Position numbers and translations under genes: made by a program. Source: Terebella lapidaria (taxonomy: Eukaryota; Annelida; Polychaeta; Terebellida; Terebellidae). Taken from it: DNA of 64,000 bases. Under the pieces are notes generated by a model. That model searched no databases. It was not told the origin of the DNA and saw only the letters and a list, made by a program, of their open reading frames with translations. The stretch covers positions 20,559,170-20,623,169 of the forward strand of contig OX424569.1 in assembly GCA_949152475.1 (NCBI GenBank). The letters are read 5' to 3'. This document shows positions 45,127-55,930 of this stretch, piece by piece (the first letter of the stretch is position 1; each line of letters begins with the position of its first letter).

Positions 45127-47097
45127 AAAGCAAGGGTCCGAGTACCGAATCCTGGGGTACTCCCACAGAAAGTTTGACTCCTCTGGATATTGCGTCACCA
45201 ATGCGGACCTGTTGTAGCCTTGCAGTGAGATACGATTTAATCCAGGCAAGTGCTAGGCCTATGATCCCTACAGAGAACTCAAGTCGGTGAAACAGGATGT
45301 TGTGATCGATGACGTCGAAAGCTGCGCTAAGGTCAAGTAGCACCATCAGCACGCCATCACCCTGATCCAGTGCAAGGTCAATGTCCGACTTGATTTTTAT
45401 CATGGCTGTTTCCGTGCTGTGTCCGTGCTGTGTTTAGCTTTGCACGCGGACTGTAACACATCATGGAGGTCATTATCAACGAGATATTGTGATATCTGTC
45501 CAGCCACCACACGCTCTAGCACTTTGCCGATAAACGCAAGATTGGAGACTGGGCGATAATTTCCATATTCAGTGTGATCAAGGCCCTGCTTTTTCAAAAG
45601 CGGGGTCACTTGAGCCACTTTGAGTGAGTCAGGCATCACTCCACTTGTGAGTGAGCAGTTGACAAGGTGGGTTATTGACGGGATCGAGGATTCACAGACA
45701 AGTTCATTCTTCAGTGTTGCAGTTGGAAGTAAGACAAGGGCGCAGGACTTAGATGGACTTCGCTTTATTATCTTTCTGATAGCATCCTCGGATTGCACTA
45801 AGAAATTGTCGAAGTTCATCATAGGTGGAAGTGCTGGTGATGATCGGTGTGCATCCAGAGGGTTTGATCCCTCTGTGAGGTCATCTAGTGCTGCTCTGAT
45901 CCTGTTGACCTTGGTCTTGAAGAAATCAGCGAATTCCGAAACCAAGTCATGCTGACTCTCGCACGGAGGAAGTGGAGTTTGCTTCTTGGAGCAAATCAGG
46001 CCATCCACAAGTTTGAACATTTCCTTGCGATCAGCAGCCTGGAATTTCGTTTGATAATATTGCGTTTTATTCCGGTCAATCATTTCCACCACGAGTCTAG
46101 ATTGGTCAAGGAACATTTGCTTGTGTATCTCGAGTCCAGATTTCTTGTACTTTCTCTCGAGACGTCGCCTGATCTTCCGGGCTTCATGAATTTCTTCTGA
46201 GTACCACAATTTCTTGATCAAACCCTTGAACTTGATGTTACGTACAGGCGCATGCTTATTTACAACCTCTGTAACATTCTGCTCAAGAACATCCACCAGC
46301 ATATTCGGATCTGACATCTCCTTGAAGCTCTGGAGTGTGGACTGAATGTCAGCAGCAAATTGTGTATGGTTGACTTTTCTAAAAGAGCGGGCCCTGATCT
46401 GTTGTGGTTCAGTCAACGGATCAGAGGCATTAATCGCACATGAGATTAGATGATGATCAGAGATGTGCGCATCCTTCACTTCAACTGCTTCCACGGTTGG
46501 GTACACTTCATCTCTCCTGGTTATGATGAGATCCAGTGTGTGCCCGCCCTTGTGTGTTGGGGAATCAACGTGTTGTTGTAGGTTCAGTGATGATATGATG
46601 TCTTTGAACATCATTGAATGTTGATCGTCAGACAAGTCATAATGCAGGTTGAAGTCCCCCAGTACGCAAATGTTATCCATGGGAGATGCAGTTTGAGCAG
46701 CAAGGAAGGCTTCAATTTCAGTCAAAAAGTCTGAGGTCGTGAGACGATTTTTCGGTGAGGGCAGAGGTCTGTAAATCACCGAAATATGCACAGGGCGGCT
46801 TGCATTGATCTTTATTGACATCACTTCAAATGTCTTGAAATCATAGTGGATGTTGGAGGTCCCCTGGATCCTAGATTTCAATATGATACCAACGCCGCCT
46901 CCTCGTGAGCCTTTATTCTCAGGGCGACTAGCACCATGAAAAGAATATCCTTGAGGACAAAGATTGTTGACAACAGGATCATCCCCGTCCTTTAGCCAGG
47001 TTTCAGTTATCACCATTATGTCAAGTTCCTCATCAAGTATGTGTTCATTGATGACACCACACTTGTTTACTACAGATCGAGCATTGAGAAGTGACAT
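45127..47097 (-). pseudogene. Truncated LINE (L2/CR1-like): endonuclease intact, reverse transcriptase cut
   Basis: A 565-codon frame (45400-47097) starts LLNARSVVNKC and has ITETWLKDGDD, SRGGGVGI, CVLGDFN (about 144-150) and ISDHHLIS, followed by a linker and VTPLLKKQG, YRPVSNLAF and DNDLHDVLQSA. An 11-bp duplication (TCCGTGCTGTG twice, about 45415-45436) shifts the frame. The second frame (ALDQGDGVLMVLLDLSAAFD, then SVGVPQDSVLGPLLF) stops at the edge of the A element. The F/YADD catalytic motif is absent, so it is dead. PQD replaces the usual PQG. Confidence 0.9.
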
Positions 47098-47336
47098 CTT
47101 GAGCGGATTAGCACAGGGGCGAGCTTGATCAATTTGTTCAGTCAGACAGGGTCATAACACAGTTTGTCTAGAAATCCCATACCTTGTATTAGGAGGGTGA
47201 GATTTACGCTGTGTAGCCACCAGAGGTATAGTCCTGATTGATGCCTGAAATCCAGCTCGCTTTCCTCTGCTAGCTCGTTTGGCCCAAGTACCGTACACTG
47301 CTCCTTAATACTACTCGTCCACTGAAAACATACCAT
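47098..47336 (-). other. Possible 5' leader of the truncated LINE
   Basis: The sequence continues the minus strand upstream of the LINE frame and holds a separate 64-codon frame (47142-47336) with no recognised domain. The following 47337-47884 is AT-rich DNA in which I see nothing. Confidence 0.35.
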
Positions 47337-47884
47337 TTAATCCGTCTCGCACCTTTTTAATCCTTATTGAATATAAAGGAAGGCGCAGGATATGATACTT
47401 GGGCCGCTCGTTTAATACCAAGAGTGTTAATCCTTCTCCACACCTCGGCGTTAATCCATGGTTTCAGGCCAAAACCTATAGTTTTCAATGTACTTGAAGT
47501 ATATTTCATGAAGTTTGCCATGGTTGGCTGAGCAATATGTCTATCATATGAGAAGATATATCCACTGATAACGATCAGGATTCAAGCCAGATGTTCAGCA
47601 AACATTCACAACTTCAATCCATGTACCATCACACATGACATGATACCACATATTGTCATATTAATCCACAAGATGTCACTGTATTTCTGATATTAACTGG
47701 AGACAGAGAACACTGTGTGTGGCTGCTGAATAGCGCTTGCAGGCTGCACTAGATAGGGAATACATGGAATACATATAGGTAGTTCGTAGAAGCCATAATG
47801 AATCCATAGCCTTATGAGTTTTCTATTTTCAAATACATGTACTAGTAATACATCAAAAAGGAAGAATTTTTTTTACAAGACACT

Positions 47885-50074
47885 GTCACTGTATGAACCC
47901 CACTACCGTAACGCAACGTTACGGTAGTACGGATGATGGCGGAGGGTCGGTAGCTTCGAAAAGATTCTTCTAGATAAACTAGGTGTTAGGCATGATTTTT
48001 ATATAACACATACATGAGGCGAATTGCGAGATATACTTCATGTTGCGGCAGAGTAATCAAGCCGTAAATTTGATCGATTCCTGAGCAAAAACGGTTTGAA
48101 GTTTGCGACGATTACTACGGTAACGTTAGTCGCCCACTACCGTAACGCCAATTTTCAAATTTCAAGTACTACCGTAACGCATGTTTGAACCCATACTTCA
48201 AAATGCATTTTATTTTATTGTATCATAATATATGACTCCGGTTAAGAATGGATACTGGCGATATTGTTGTAATATGTATGTAGATAGTTTACCAAGAGGT
48301 AGGGACAATATATTTGGGAATTTCCCATGCAAACCAAGTTTCATCGGGGTGCAGCTGCACCTTGGGACTATCTGGGATTTCGACAGCAGAGTGACCTCCA
48401 ACCCCAACACCTAGTGACTATAGACAATTTTTCTTCCACAAACTGTGCCCGGTAGTAATCTCCACTTCGATATCACCTAGATGGCCTTTGAATTTACCTT
48501 TAAAATGTTTAAGGTACGTTTGACTTGCCGTTATCAGAACATAGTGCAAACAAAAACAAGTGAAGATTCCTTTATTCATGCTACGCATTAATTGTTTTTA
48601 TTGGGAGAATAAGGTGCATTTTACAGAAAGCTACAAATTATGTTATCCATCTGCATTATGCAAGTAGATCCGACTGGTATGAATATTTCAAATGTCTAAG
48701 AGTAAATCAGATATGGCTGAAATATATCAATGCTCATACGAGCTGACCAATCGGGTAATCAAAACATTGACCCTGCTAGATGCATAAATGGTTTCTCCAG
48801 AAGAGGGCGTGCAATACAAATCACGTCTCTACTGAAGTTACTTCAACAAATTTGCAGTAGCCACCGGTATATATTACATATTATTAGATCTATGCAAAAA
48901 CAGTCACACAACATAACACACAACTGTACCTCCTCACCCATCTCATGTAAAAGTTCTGGGTTTTTTTTTATCGAAATATTTGGTTGAAACATTGCAAGAT
49001 ACAAATATAGAAATAGAGAATGAAAGCTTTAGGTTAACGTTACGGTAGTACACACTCGGCGTTACGGTAGTACCCGGCATCTCCCGATGTGACTGTGGCG
49101 ATTTTGCCCTAAGCACGCGGCAGGTGATTGTAAACATACATGCCATTTATGTGGCCTTTTCGTACTTGGCCTTGTTTTGACACGCTCCGTTCGAGCGTGC
49201 GTTGCCACGGCGACGCATTGTAATTTACGCTCCAGTAAACTATAACAATGGATCGATTAGACCTCGCGTGCGTCCTACAGCTTGTGGTGTATTATATATA
49301 CACTGGAAGCTACTCGATCGAGGAGATTGTCCGAGAGAGAGTGAACAGGACGCACGCAAGGCTCGCCATGAGCTTTGCGTTCCCTGGTCAGGAGTAGTGG
49401 GCTCTTAGAGCCCTGGGGACGATTTCCATGGGGAGGCCCGGGCTGGGAGAGACAAGTTGCTGACTCGGGGGCGCAAGCCCTGTGCATCGCCAGTTCTCTC
49501 CCTTCCCGGGACGTGTAACATAGGCTCTGGCCAGCATGTCGGACTGTACGGGGTTCCGTCCCCGAGGCAGACCGCGGCTCGCCAGGCCCCGCCAGTTAAC
49601 ACCGTGGTGATGAACCAGTTTCTGAACGGTGTCCGTAGGCCTGGGAGTGTCAGGTGGGCTGTTACCTGGTTACCGTTAATGCTAAAGTAGTTACCGTGTC
49701 CGCAGCGACCTCCGGTGAGCAGCGCCGCCGCAAGGATCCGGAATAGCGGATGCGCGTCCACAAGGACTCGTTGGTGAGAGGACTATCCTCGAGGATCCCA
49801 AAGAGCGGACGATAGTCAATAACTTTACATGACGTTACGGTAATATGCAGCCGATTTCTATTTTATATTTTCTGACTAACTGAGGGTGATATCACCAAAA
49901 TAACTTTCACCATTAGATGCGTAACGTTAAGAAGTACCAAAGCGCACTATTGAACAAGAGTGACATGTGTACTAGAAACGTTAATCTCAAGAAAACCACT
50001 CGAGCTACTCGCACGCCGCCATCGTCCCTTACTACCGTAACGTCGCGTTACGGTAGTGGGGTTCCTACTGTGAC
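47885..50074. mobile_element. 2190-bp TIR element with self-palindromic ends
   Basis: The left end GTCACTGTATGAACCCCACT and inverted right end GTCACAGTAGGAACCCCACT continue through CTACCGTAACGC-ACGTTACGGTAG, a 44-bp TIR with three mismatches whose inner half is itself a hairpin. The motif CTACCGTAACG, or its complement, recurs near 48138, 48171, 49034, 49051 and 49833. Such subterminal clusters usually bind transposase. No transposase frame is seen. The interior includes a GC-rich block (49170-49800). The target duplication is unclear. Confidence 0.75.
49170..49800. other. GC-rich block inside the TIR element, with a 50-codon ORF
   Basis: This block is far richer in G and C than its surroundings. 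On the plus strand ATG at 49249 opens a 50-codon frame (MDRLDLACVLQLVVYYIYTG...) ending TAG at 49401, with a hydrophobic start and an acidic/basic middle. Larger frames on both strands (49405-49761 minus, 49457-49690 plus) overlap and show no domain. It could be acquired sequence or the leader of a lost retroelement. Confidence 0.35.
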
Positions 50075-50104
50075 TGTTCAAGGGTGAGGAAGTGTATGTT
50101 GACA

Positions 50105-50195
50105 ACTGAACCCTGCTTACCGAACCCTGCAACTGAACCCTACCTACTGAACAGAACCTTTCAACTGAACCCTGCCTACTGAGCCCTGCCTACAT
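50105..50195 (+). repeat. Degenerate ACTGAACCCTGCC minisatellite
   Basis: Five to six imperfect copies of a 13-18-bp unit (ACTGAACCCTGCCT). The following 50200-50600 has no recognised feature. Confidence 0.8.
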
Positions 50196-50609
50196 ATAGT
50201 ATTAGGCATGCTGAGATTTATGGTTGTGTCAGCATTGCTACACATGTAGCACTCTACAAAATTTGGTATCTATAGACAAATTATTTTATGCCAACATTTA
50301 CGATCCGTTGTACTGTCCGTAAAGCTACATTTATCAGTATCACTCAGGGTTATCTGCTTGTATCTATTTAATGACAAGCGGAATCGTTTCTGCGTAGAAC
50401 ATGGTTTTGGTGAAGAATATCTGAAACAAAGTGTGAAGGGATCACAAATAATTTATATATTTCAGGAAGTGATCCGGAGGAGTTTACGGTCTTCTTGCCA
50501 TTTTTGTGCAATTCACTCCTTGCTGTCATTTCTGTGCCCCACATGCTCACATGTTTTCACCACAAGAGCGCGTTATTACCGAAAGAGTGTTTAAAACCTC
50601 CGTAAGAGT

Positions 50610-50726
50610 GAAGATCGCACTTAGACCGTGATGCCCGGACGGACGGCTAGACGGACGGACGGACGGACGGACGCCGGACACAACGCCATGCCAATAGGTT
50701 ATCGGACCACAGGTCCGGTAACCTAA
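50610..50726 (+). mobile_element. Family A 3' terminal fragment
   Basis: A (CGGA)n run, ACGCCATGCCAATAGG and the hairpin GGTTATCGGACC-ACA-GGTCCGGTAACC with CTAA are present. No A body precedes it. The next 50727-51264 shows no recognised feature. Confidence 0.8.
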
Positions 50727-51264
50727 AAACGTGATTACGTAAAATGACGAAATCTCATTTGAGCGTATCAAAACGGTGACAGGTGCTCGAAATTTAGTTT
50801 TTCATACTGCTTATCATTTTGCTCATAGTGAGAACATACAAAATTGGGCCCCGGGATTGGGCTCAGTGCTCTGGGACGGTACGCGTGTGGGGTGGAGCCT
50901 CACTGCCATCCACAGTTTGTCTTTCTTCTCGCTGCGAAAATACTTTTGATGTGGTCCAAGCACGTGCATGTCTGTATGCGTGTTTTTGAGCACATCCACG
51001 TCAATAATTTAAAAAGTTACCATTCCATCTTTTCAAAAGTTAAGGATTGAGAAGCATTATCCATTGTCTCGGAAATATCCCGTTTCCAAGGAAATGCGAT
51101 GAAAACTGTCGGTATGAGAACCATTCTAATATCATTGCAATACTCAATTTTCACTAAATTTGGAGGTAAATGTTCTGTTCCATAACTCTGAAATGAATCT
51201 ACCTTTCACCTGAAAAATACCACCAGAGTTACATCAGAACTTGCTCTCTATTATGTGGTTTTTT

Positions 51265-51480
51265 TTAATGAGGGGCCAATTTTATTGTCACCATGAGTGG
51301 CTCGATTCTACAGGCGTTTTCCGTGGCAGTAAAATGGCATTTTATGATTTTGAACGGTTGCCATGGCAACAAAAATCGACCGATATTCCTTTCATTGCTC
51401 AAATTTAATGACGATCGGGTAAAACCCGTTCGAGATACAGCCTTCCATTCACACACAAACGTATAAACGGACACTTACAA
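51265..51480 (-). repeat. Segment with an X-box palindrome, distantly like the D 168-bp unit
   Basis: GTTGCCATGGCAAC (near 51358) is a perfect palindrome followed by AAAAATCG. The D units read GTTGCCACGGCAACCAAAATCG. The match is short and the relationship uncertain. From 51481 to 51744 I see nothing. Confidence 0.35.
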
Positions 51481-51744
51481 ATCCCGACCCCAATACCACA
51501 TCATCGGCAACGCGAATGCTGAATATTGTTGAAGAAATTTAGGCCATATCCCCAATCAATGCAATCAGCTATCATTCATTTCAATATATGATTCACAACT
51601 CTGCTCATGTTCATTACAAATCGATGTGCACATTCTGATTTTAGCGCCCGGCACAGTTTCAACACGCTCAAATCAGATTTACGTCATATTACGTAATCAC
51701 GCCTTTTTAGGCAGAGTTGGATATCCTATTATAGAAGATCCTTG

Positions 51745-52130
51745 CTCTGACCTTGAAAATGAGGTCAAAGGTCAAATTCAAGGTCATCAAAATATTCGGA
51801 CTATATCATTTCCTATATGTGCACGATTGATTCCTAAGCTGTAAAGTCGATAATAAGCGAGATATTAGCCCTTTTGTGGTCTGACCTTGAAAATGAGGTC
51901 AAAGGTCTAATTCAAGGTCATGACAATAATCAGCATTTAAACATGGGAAAGTCCGGTAACCATAGGTCCGGTAACCTAAAAATACCTCCCTCTTGAGATG
52001 TTTTTGGACATTTTTGTGCAAAATTTCAGAAAACTCTGATAGTAAACTTCAAAGATAAAATTGTTGACGGACGACAGACGGACGTAACACCACGGCAAAA
52101 GGCTATCGGACCATAGGTCCGGTAACCTAA
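51745..52130 (+). mobile_element. Family A remnants with two terminal hairpins
   Basis: About 1.5 units of the 134-bp array are followed by a collapsed 3' end (GGTCCGGTAACCTAA, ending 51978) and then a second 3' module (ATTTTTGTGCAAAATTTCAG) ending in another hairpin and CTAA at 52130. Both lack 5' ends. Confidence 0.7.
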
Positions 52131-52233
52131 AAATGATGTCTGCTTCACTTTATGATGTTATCAAACCAAAGGTATGGTAACATAAAAAGAAGTTTTCTGC
52201 CAAACCATAATATTATGACAAAGTACAACTCAC

Positions 52234-52374
52234 CTCTCTACCACACCATTTGATATGAGTGCGGTAGTATGACACCGAGCGGAAAACTTTGCCGCAGTCC
52301 TTGCAGGAAATCTTGCCCAACATCTTGACCACAAGCGGAATGTTCTCCTCACCCTCGGGGTTACTGGGCTTCCA
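52234..52374 (-). CDS. Candidate exon of a zinc-finger protein (47 codons)
   Basis: On the minus strand an acceptor (TTTCCATGGCAATGTACAG) precedes a 141-nt open exon that starts WKPSNPEGEENIP and ends IKWCGRE, followed by a GTGAGT donor. It encodes a finger C-x2-C-x12-H-x3-C (CKDCGKVFRS...HIKWC), a C2HC variant. Both boundaries are phase 0. The upstream exon is at 52583-52672 and a candidate downstream exon at 20615-20799. The protein is probably a nucleic-acid-binding multi-finger factor. A ZNF512-like protein is a possibility I cannot confirm. Confidence 0.7.
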
Positions 52375-52582
52375 CTGTACATTGCCATGGAAACAGAATA
52401 ACATGATATCATAAAGAAAATAGCATTGGTAGTTATTTTGTGAATGGTGTTATATTCCCCACAGCCTGTACTACATGTAAGATCAGGAGATGGGTGCAGT
52501 CAACTCATACATGTATATGGTTACTCATGAATCAGGACAATTCAGGTAATTTAGTATTGCGCTTTGTTAATTTTTTACCAAC

Positions 52583-52672
52583 CATGCGGTGATGTTCACG
52601 CAGCATGTGAGTCAACATTTGATGGTAGGAATCTTCCACAGCATCGTGGCAGTGAACACACTTGAACGGACC
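52583..52672 (-). CDS. Candidate exon of a zinc-finger protein (30 codons)
   Basis: An acceptor (ATTTCTAG) leads into a 90-nt exon beginning GPFKCVHCHDAVED and ending MLREHHRM. It encodes C-x2-C-x13-H-x4-H. The donor needed for phase 0 is GTTGGT, which is weak. A better GTAAAA lies four bases on but would shift the phase. With the exon 209 bp downstream it makes a plausible pair of fingers. Earlier exons would lie beyond family C DNA or outside the window. Confidence 0.6.
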
Positions 52673-52713
52673 CTAGAAATCATGAATATGCCAGGGAATT
52701 ATAGGATATGAAA

Positions 52714-52823
52714 CTTATATAGGCCTAGAGGCTTTGTGGCATCCCCCAATTCGTTCTTTTCTTTTCTAATTTTGTGAAACTATGGAAACTGGACCGAAAA
52801 AACGATACATAGCACATTGAAAA
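52714..52823 (+). mobile_element. Degenerate family E 5' end
   Basis: GGCTTTGTGGCATCCCCCAA and the downstream ACTGGACCGAAAAAACGATA match the E start with many changes. It is cut by a C element at 52824. Confidence 0.6.
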
Positions 52824-54455
52824 CTAGACGTCAAGGCCTAAAGGCCTTGGAGGCATTTCAGGGTGAAGCATGAAAGAAACAAAATGCTGACTCTCATGAC
52901 GAAGAGTCAAAAACATGACGAAGCTCCCAATGAGACCTATAGGACATTTACACAATTACATCTATGTGCAGGATAAACTTGATACCCCAAAGACTATCTG
53001 TCTAATGTCTGTTCTGCTCTAAGCCACACAGTTTCCGTGATATCGACGAAAATGAAAAATGCCGACTCAGCAAATTTCAGGTCAAGGTCAAAGTTCATAC
53101 CTATACTTAACTACATCTGTCAGTGAAACACCCTTTTTGGCCGTATTTTCGTTTTGGATAATCGAATCAATTTGAAATTTTGTGTGTCTTAATTGGGTAT
53201 CATGCCGTAATTTTTCACCACATTTCAGAATTCTACCTCGAAAATTGAGAAAGTTTGCAATCTACCCCAATGTTAAAATTCAGTCCCAACATGGAATTTC
53301 AGGGTCTGCACACAAAAACGACTTTTATCTGATGTTTGAGTTATATATTGCTTCAAAATAAACATATTTACTTAATATATTCATTCTGTACTGGCATAAA
53401 CACCATAAAAGCCCTGAATTTAATTGAACTCATTTGATCCCATTTTGAACTGAAATTTAACATTGAGGTAGATTGCCAACTTTTTCATTTCTTGAGATAA
53501 AAATCTTAAATTTGGTGAAAAATTACGGCATGATACCCGATTGAGACACACGAAATTTCAAGTTGATTCCCAAACAAAACTACGGCCAAAAAGCGTGTTT
53601 CACTAACAGATGAACTTAACTTTAGTACCCCTTAGATATGTTTGTCCGTTTCGCTCTACGATGCACCGTTTCCGAGATATCGATGAAAATGAAATATGCT
53701 GACTCAGCGAAAAAATTTAAGGTCCAGGTCAAAGGTCATCCCTAATACCCTTAAGACATGTTTGTCTAGGGCGACGAGTCCGAAAACAGTGTCCGTTTCA
53801 CTCTATGACGCACAGTTTCCGAGATATCGCCGAAAATGAAAAATGCCGACTTGGCAAAACAATTTCAGGTCAAGGTCAAAGTTCATCCCTATAACCCCTT
53901 AAATATGTTTGTCTAGGGCCATGAGTCCAAAAATCACGTTCGTTTCACTCTACGATGCACCGTTTTCGAGATATTTAAAATCAAGGTCAAAGGTCAACTC
54001 CAATACCCTTAAGACATGTTTGTCTAAGGTGAAGAGTCTGAAAATAACAACTGTTTCGCTCTACGACGTACAGTTTCAGAGATATCGACGAAAATGAAAA
54101 ATGCCGACTCAGCTAAAAAATTTAAGGTCAAGGTCAACAGTCATCCATAATACCCCTTAGACATATTTGTCTAGGATGACGAGTCCGAAAATAACATCCG
54201 TTTCGCTCTATGACGCACCATTTCCGAGATATGCACGAGAGCCTCAAGGATGACTCAGCTAAAATTGTTTCGAGGTCAAAGGTCGTTTGACGGATTGACC
54301 TCAAAATCAATAGGCTCCTTCCCTGGTGATATATGCACCTCCATGCAAAGTTCCACAGTCATTGCCATAATAATTTTTTAGTTTTCACGCGGAAACCAGA
54401 AATATTGATTTCATCCTCACGGACCTCATGGACCCCGGAGCCGGCTCAAAAACAA
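52824..54455 (+). mobile_element. Family C element with an inserted foldback
   Basis: It starts CTAGACGTC, hairpin AAGGCC-TAAA-GGCCTT, then GGAGGCATTTC. It carries about five units of the C tandem repeat (GTCCGTTTCGCTCTACGACG with AAGGTCAAGGTCAAAGGTCA). A 501-bp foldback sits at 53113-53613. The tail is cut at AAAAACAA by a second C element. Confidence 0.75.
53113..53613. mobile_element. 501-bp foldback MITE with long TIRs and 8-bp target duplication
   Basis: The left arm CATCTGTCAGTGAAACACCC continues for about 200 bp and pairs with the right arm (inverted CATCTGTTAGTGAAACACGC...). ACTTAACT lies at 53105-53112 and 53614-53621. Long TIRs with 8-bp duplications suggest a hAT- or Mutator-type non-autonomous element. 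Confidence 0.75.
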
Positions 54456-54865
54456 CTAGACGTCAAGGCCTAAAGGCCTTGGAGGCATTTCAGGGCGAAG
54501 CATGAAAAAAACAAAATGCTGACTCAGCAAAAACATGATAAAGCTCCCAATGAGACCTATAAGACCATTTGTGCAATTACATGTATGTGAAGGACAAACT
54601 TGATACCCTTAAGACTATCTGTCTAATGTCTGTTTTACTCTAGGTCGCATCGTTTCCGAGGTATCGATGAAAATGAAGAATGCCAAACCGGTGCAAAAAA
54701 TTTAAGGTCAAGGTCAAAGGTCATCCCTAATACCCTTAAGTTTGTCTAGGGCCACGAGTCCGAAAATAACGTCCGTTTCGCTCTACGACGCACCGTTTCC
54801 GAGATATCGACGAAAGCGAAAAATGTCGACTCAGCAAAAAAATTCAAGGTCAAGGTCAAAGGTCA
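54456..54865 (+). mobile_element. Family C element, 5' part
   Basis: A second CTAGACGTC start with the same hairpin and GGAGGCATTTC, then one C tandem unit. It is cut at AAAGGTCA by an A element. Confidence 0.8.
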
Positions 54866-55144
54866 TTAGCCCAAGGGCTGATATAGGTTACCGGACAATT
54901 TTAGTTGAAACACGACAGGTGAGATATGACGTTCACATTACCTGATCAAGGTCATCTTCGCGAACTTCAATGTCATCATTAAGTGTGCAGCATATAACCT
55001 TGTATTCATGTATGTTCAAAATACAAATACAAGGTCTATCTAAAAGTCTTTTGTCTACAGACGAAATTCACACATTTCTTGTTGGACGTGACACTGAGAT
55101 ATAGCACTCAATGTCATCTGAGGTCAAGTTCAAGGTCATAAAAA
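54866..55144 (+). mobile_element. Family A 5' fragment
   Basis: TTAGCCCAAGGGCTGA and TAGGTTACCGGAC are followed by about 240 bp of A interior (AGGTCATCTTCGCGAAC, CATATAACC). The next A element replaces the remainder at 55145. Confidence 0.75.
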
Positions 55145-55293
55145 TTAGCCCAAGGGCTGAAATAGGTTACCGGACAATTTTTACATGTGACCTTGAAATT
55201 TAGCACTCAAGGTCATCTGAGGTCAAGTTCAAGGTCACCAAAAGTTGTGCCATATATGACTTCCTATATGCTCATAATACAAACTTAAGCTCT

Positions 55294-55930
55294 ATGATCA
55301 AGCGTTTTCACTCCAGAGGCCAATTTGTGGATTTCAGGCCATTTTGGAATGGCCGATTTGACCTTTTAAGGTCTTCAAAGGTCGATTTCAAGGTCACCAA
55401 TAGTTGCGCCATATATGACTTCCTATATGCTCATAATACAAACCTAAGCTCTATGATCAAGCGTTTTCACTCCAGAGGCCAATTTGTGGATTTCAGGCCA
55501 TTTTGGAATGGCCGCTTTGACCTTTCAAGATCATCAAAGGTCGAATTCAAGGTCAGCAATAGTTGCGCCATATATGACTTCCTATATGCTCATAATACAA
55601 ACCTAAGCTCTATGATCAAGCGTTTTCACTCCAAAGGCCAATTTATGGATTTCAGGCGATTTTGGAATGGCAGTTTTGACCTTTCATGTTCATCAAAGGT
55701 CAAATTCAAGGTCACCAAAAGTTGCGCCATATATGACTTCCTATATGCTCATAATACAAACCTAAGCTCTATGATCAAGCGTTTTCACTCCAGAGGCCAT
55801 TTTGTGGATTTAGGCCATATTGGAATGGCCATTTTGACCCTTCAAAGTCATCGAAGGTCCAATTCAAGGTCAACACACCAATCACCATATATGACTTCCC
55901 ATTTGAAAGTGCCATTATCTAAGCTCTATC
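55294..55930 (+). repeat. 159-bp tandem array (4 units) with an open frame
   Basis: The anchor ATGATCAAGCGTTTTCACTC recurs at 55294, 55453, 55612 and 55771. The unit is exactly 53 codons and one frame is open for 246 codons (55294-56034), repeating FHSRGQF and CAIYDFLYAHNTNLSSMIKR. It overlaps half-site blocks and the A-element interior, so I treat it as a repeat rather than a gene. Confidence 0.85.

Noticed and set aside
49405..49761. 118-codon minus-strand frame in the GC-rich block
   Set aside because: Open frames are expected in GC-rich DNA. It overlaps another frame on the plus strand and shows no recognisable domain.
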